From NCBI RefSeq assembly GCF_047501175.1, contig NZ_JBEQWH010000003.1, forward strand, positions 185,245 through 249,244: DNA of 64,000 nucleotides, read 5' to 3'. The position numbers and the translations under genes were made by a program. The notes under the pieces are model-generated. The model was given only the letters and a program-made list of their open reading frames with translations, was not told the DNA's origin and did not search any database. Source of the stretch: Methanoprimaticola sp047501175. GTDB taxonomy: Archaea; Thermoplasmatota; Thermoplasmata; Methanomassiliicoccales; Methanomethylophilaceae. Shown one piece after another: positions 61,068 through 64,000 of this stretch (position 1 is the first letter of the stretch; each line of letters starts with the position of its first letter).

Positions 61068-61820
61068 ATGCTTACCAAAAGGATCATTCCGTGCCTTGAC
61101 GTGAAGAACGGCAAGGTCGTCAAGGGCATCAACTTCAAAGGACTGAAGGAGGTCGGGAACCCTCCGGCCATGGCCGTGGAGTACGAGAAGCAGGGGGCCG
61201 ACGAGATCACCTTCCTCGACATCACCGCGTCCCTCGAGACGAGGCAGACCATGCTCGACATAGTCTCGGAGACCGCCAAGAACCTCTTCGTCCCCCTCAC
61301 GGTCGGAGGGGGCATCAGGTCCCTGAACGACATGAGGGACGCCCTCAACGCCGGGGCTGACAAGGTCTCGGTGAACTCCGCGGCCGTGAAGGACCCGTCC
61401 ATCATATCGGAGTGCGCGGAGAGCTTCGGCAGGCAGTGCGTGGTCATCGCGGTGGACGCGAAGCGCGTAGGCGACCACTGGGAGGTCTTCACGCACGGAG
61501 GCACCAAGAGCGCCGGCATCGATGCCATCGAATGGGCGAAGAGAGCCGAGGACCTAGGGGCCGGGGAGATCCTGCTCACGTCCATGGACACGGACGGCGT
61601 GAAGAACGGGTACGACCTGGACCTCACGGCCGCCGTCGCGGACGAGGTCAGCATCCCGGTCATAGCGTCCGGAGGGTGCGGGAGCGTGGAGCACATCTAC
61701 GACGTGTTCTCCCAGACGGGCGCGTCCGCTGCACTGGCCGCGTCCATATTCCACTACAACGAGTACACCGTGGGAGAGGTCAAGCAGTACCTCCGCGACA
61801 GGGGGGTCGAGGTCAGATGA
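61068..61820 (+). CDS. hisF: Imidazole glycerol phosphate synthase, cyclase subunit
   Basis: 250 residues, TIM barrel partner of HisH. Catalytic aspartates are in RIIPCLDVKNGKVVKGINF and LLTSMDTDGVKNGYDLDL; the phosphate loops are PLTVGGGIRSLNDM and VIASGGCGSVEHI. Stop overlaps the hisIE start by four bases. Confidence 0.97.
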   Translation: MLTKRIIPCLDVKNGKVVKGINFKGLKEVGNPPAMAVEYEKQGADEITFLDITASLETRQTMLDIVSETAKNLFVPLTVGGGIRSLNDMRDALNAGADKVSVNSAAVKDPSIISECAESFGRQCVVIAVDAKRVGDHWEVFTHGGTKSAGIDAIEWAKRAEDLGAGEILLTSMDTDGVKNGYDLDLTAAVADEVSIPVIASGGCGSVEHIYDVFSQTGASAALAASIFHYNEYTVGEVKQYLRDRGVEVR

Positions 61821-62422
61821 CCGAACTCAGGTTCGATGACAAGGGCCTCATCACCGTCGTCGTCCAGGACTACGTCACCAACGAGGTGCTGATGGTCGCA
61901 TGGGCCAACGAGGAGGCGGTCAGGCTCATGAAGGAGACCGGCTACACCCACTTCTGGTCGAGGAGCAGGCAGAAGCTCTGGAAGAAGGGCGAGGAGTCCG
62001 GACACCTCCAGAGGATCAAATCGCTCCAGGTGGACTGCGACGGGGACACCCTCCTCGCGAGGGTGGAGCAGGTCGGAGGCATCGCCTGCCACCTCGGCAA
62101 CCCCTCGTGCTTCGACGAGACGATATACGGCAGCATGGAGGAGACCATGGCGATCGTCCCGGAGCTCAAGCGCGTCCTCATAGACAGATTGGAGAACCCG
62201 TCCGACGAGAGCTACACCTGCAAGCTCTACAACGACGAGACCAGGATGTGCAAGAAGATCATCGAGGAGGCCGGGGAGTTCGCCCTCGCCATCAAGGACA
62301 AGGAGACGGACGAGATGGCATGGGAGCTCGCGGACATGATCTACCATACCATGGTCGCGATCGAGAAGACCGGACTGCCCATGTCCGAGGTCTACAGGAA
62401 GCTGTGGGAGAGGGCCCAATGA
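61817..62422 (+). CDS. hisIE: Phosphoribosyl-AMP cyclohydrolase and phosphoribosyl-ATP diphosphatase
   Basis: 201 residues, fused enzyme. The HisI half (1-110) has MVAWANEEAVRLMKETG, THFWSRSRQKLWKKGEESGH and zinc cysteines in VDCDGD and GIACHLGNPSCF. The HisE half (115-201) has KKIIEEAGEFALAIKDKETDE and WELADMIYHTMVAI. The fusion is less usual in archaea than separate genes. It overlaps hisF and the PHP gene by four bases each. Confidence 0.95.
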   Translation: MTELRFDDKGLITVVVQDYVTNEVLMVAWANEEAVRLMKETGYTHFWSRSRQKLWKKGEESGHLQRIKSLQVDCDGDTLLARVEQVGGIACHLGNPSCFDETIYGSMEETMAIVPELKRVLIDRLENPSDESYTCKLYNDETRMCKKIIEEAGEFALAIKDKETDEMAWELADMIYHTMVAIEKTGLPMSEVYRKLWERAQ

Positions 62423-63069
62423 GAGCCGACCTCCACACCCACACCGTCTACAGCGACGGGGAGCTCATACCCGCCGAGCTCGTCAGGAGGGCCATGGTCC
62501 TCGGACACGACGTCATCGCGATCACCGACCATGTGGACATGACGAACGTGGAGTTCGTGGCATCCAACGTGGCCAAGGCCGTGGAGCTCGTGGAGGACTA
62601 CATCAAGGTCATCCCGGGTGTGGAGATCACCCATGTCCCTCCGTCGAAGATCGACAAGGTCGCCAGGATGGCCCGCAAGCACGGGGCGGAATGGGTCGTC
62701 GTCCACGGGGAGACCGTGACGGAGCCCGTCGCCCCGGGGACCAACCGCGCATCCGCGGAGAACCCCGAGATAGACATCCTGGCACATCCCGGTTTCATCA
62801 CCATCGAGGAGGCCCAGATCGCGAGCGACAACGGGGTCATCCTGGAGGTCACCGGACGCATGGGCCACAACATCACCAACGGGCACGTCGTCAACGTGGC
62901 GAGACAGGTCGGCGCCAGCATGGTCGTGGACTCGGACACCCACGCACCGGAGAACCTCATGACCGAGGAGGCCGCACTGACTGTGGCGCTCGGGGCGGGG
63001 ATGACCGTCGAGGAGGCAGAGAAGGCACTGCATGTGACCCCCTATGAGGCGATCAGGCACATCGCCTGA
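62419..63069 (+). CDS. PHP-family histidinol-phosphatase
   Basis: 216 residues. The PHP metal sites are RADLHTHTVYSDGEL, AITDHVDM, IPGVEITHV, VVVHGETV, DILAHPGFI and DSDTHAPENL. Its place at the end of the his operon, with a four-base overlap to hisIE, makes histidinol phosphate the likely substrate. With it, every step except histidinol dehydrogenase (hisD) is encoded here. Confidence 0.9.
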   Translation: MRADLHTHTVYSDGELIPAELVRRAMVLGHDVIAITDHVDMTNVEFVASNVAKAVELVEDYIKVIPGVEITHVPPSKIDKVARMARKHGAEWVVVHGETVTEPVAPGTNRASAENPEIDILAHPGFITIEEAQIASDNGVILEVTGRMGHNITNGHVVNVARQVGASMVVDSDTHAPENLMTEEAALTVALGAGMTVEEAEKALHVTPYEAIRHIA

Positions 63070-63124
63070 CGCCCGACCGGGGACCGTCGGGATCGTCCGG
63101 CGTGACACATGCCGGGCGGATTCC

Positions 63125-63130
63125 TTTATA
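63125..63130 (+). promoter_or_regulatory. TATA box for the MTA phosphorylase gene
   Basis: TTTATA in CTTTATAC ends 22 bases before the ATG at 63153, a spacing repeated at several genes in this window. Confidence 0.5.
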
Positions 63131-63152
63131 CTCCTAAGATATTGGGCGGAGC

Positions 63153-63929
63153 ATGCCTATGCTAGCGATCATCGGAGGCACCGGGATCTACAATCCCGAC
63201 ACGTTCGAGAAGACAGGGGAGGTATTCCCCGACACTCCCTACGGGAAGCCCTCCGACCCCATCCTCATCGGAAGGATCAACGGCGTCGAGGTCGCATTCC
63301 TCTACCGCCACGGGAAGGAGCACCAGCACCCTCCCTCCGCAGTCCCCTATAGGGCGAACATCTGGGCGCTCAAGGAGCTCGGATGCAAATACGTCATCTC
63401 CGCATGCGCGGTCGGCTCCCTCCAGGAGGAGTTCGCACCTGGAGACCTGGTCATCGCGGACCAGTTCATCGATTTCACCAAGAAGCGCGACTACACCTAT
63501 TTCGACGACAGGACCGTCCACATCTCCATCCCCGACCCGTTCTGTTCCTATCTGAACGGGATCTTCAACGATGCCGCGGAGGAGCTCGGGATCAACCACC
63601 ACCTCGGAGGCACCTACCTCTGCATCGAGGGACCCAGATTCTCCACCAGGGCCGAGAGCAACATGTTCAGGCACTTCGCGGACATCATCGGGATGACCGT
63701 GGTCCCCGAGTGTCAGCTCGCCAGGGAGCTGGGCATGTGCTACTGCAGCCTAGCCACCATAACGGACTACGACATGTGGAAGGACGAGCCTGTGGACATC
63801 GACATGGTCAACAAGACCATGTCCGAGTGCCTTGACAATGTCCTGAGACTCCTCGAGCTCGGACTCCCCAGGATAAGGGACTCCTGCACCGAGTGCATCG
63901 AAGCCGCAAAGGGCTGCGGAGCCATCTGA
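63153..63929 (+). CDS. mtnP: S-methyl-5'-thioadenosine phosphorylase family protein
   Basis: 258 residues, nucleoside phosphorylase family. It cleaves methylthioadenosine or methylthioinosine with phosphate. Motifs: LAIIGGTGIYNPD (phosphate loop), YRHGKEHQHPPSAVPYRAN, SACAVGSLQEEFAPGDLVI, CIEGPRFSTRAESNMFR and TDYDMWKD. In methanogens related enzymes act on methylthioinosine after deamination, and sequence alone does not settle the base. The ATG at 63153 has a well-spaced TATA box; a second ATG lies at 63159. Confidence 0.9.
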   Translation: MPMLAIIGGTGIYNPDTFEKTGEVFPDTPYGKPSDPILIGRINGVEVAFLYRHGKEHQHPPSAVPYRANIWALKELGCKYVISACAVGSLQEEFAPGDLVIADQFIDFTKKRDYTYFDDRTVHISIPDPFCSYLNGIFNDAAEELGINHHLGGTYLCIEGPRFSTRAESNMFRHFADIIGMTVVPECQLARELGMCYCSLATITDYDMWKDEPVDIDMVNKTMSECLDNVLRLLELGLPRIRDSCTECIEAAKGCGAI

Positions 63930-64000
63930 TATCGGATATCGAAACCCCTTTGTTAAGTTGAAAAAAAGCGGCTCAGACCAAGGATGGGTTAGGGTGTATA

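Overview
The window is a GC-rich stretch of archaeal chromosome. The best identification is a methylotrophic methanogen of the order Methanomassiliicoccales, probably the host-associated Methanomethylophilaceae side. The main evidence is a pyrrolysine locus at 46595-51137. It has tRNA-Pyl with a CUA anticodon, a PylS that lacks the N-terminal domain, PylC, PylD, and the corrinoid activator RamA. Archaeosine tRNA-guanine transglycosylase, Pth2, F420H2-oxidase-type flavodiiron protein, ThiD-ThiN and TATA boxes close to start codons agree. Of the 64 protein genes I list, 61 end in TGA, three in TAA and none in TAG, as expected where UAG encodes pyrrolysine. No rRNA, transposon, integrase or CRISPR array was seen.

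Layout. 1-14200 is an accessory region. It holds the end of a large surface protein, an SstT-type transporter, a 1200-residue secreted FG-GAP protein, a heme catalase, a membrane zinc-ribbon GTPase, a DUF4143 ATPase and an Ig-like surface protein. 14275-18484 is a tight six-gene operon: PH-like protein, YidD-like protein, zinc-ribbon protein, ABC ATPase, ABC permease and a secreted or anchored protein. 18553-23738 holds metY, a flavodoxin-ferredoxin protein, a parvulin and small membrane or unknown proteins, with striking short repeats between genes. 23810-30297 is a seven-gene operon (sirC-hemA-hemB-hemL-hemC-cobA-hemD) running from glutamyl-tRNA to sirohydrochlorin, the precursor of siroheme, coenzyme F430 and corrinoids.

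30459-46287 mixes fprA, tgtA, two transglutaminase-fold surface proteins (one active-looking, one with the catalytic residues lost), thiM, a beta-carbonic anhydrase whose stop codon seems lost, pth2, a large membrane-tethered regulator with two winged helices, thiE, a radical SAM protein, a membrane FKBP and thiDN. After the pyl locus come an ACT regulator, chorismate mutase, larE-larB, asd, an HxlR regulator and a DUF1638 protein. The window closes with a histidine operon (hisG-C-H-A, a small regulator, hisB-F-IE and a PHP phosphatase) and an MTA phosphorylase-type gene.

How it fits together. The hem/cob operon supplies tetrapyrrole for F430 and corrinoid proteins. RamA reactivates the corrinoid proteins of methylamine methyltransferases, whose UAG codons need the adjacent pyl genes. 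Catalase and FprA suggest oxygen defence. The surface proteins and the membrane regulator suggest interaction with a host or biofilm. pylB, hisD, larC and the methylamine methyltransferases are not in this window.
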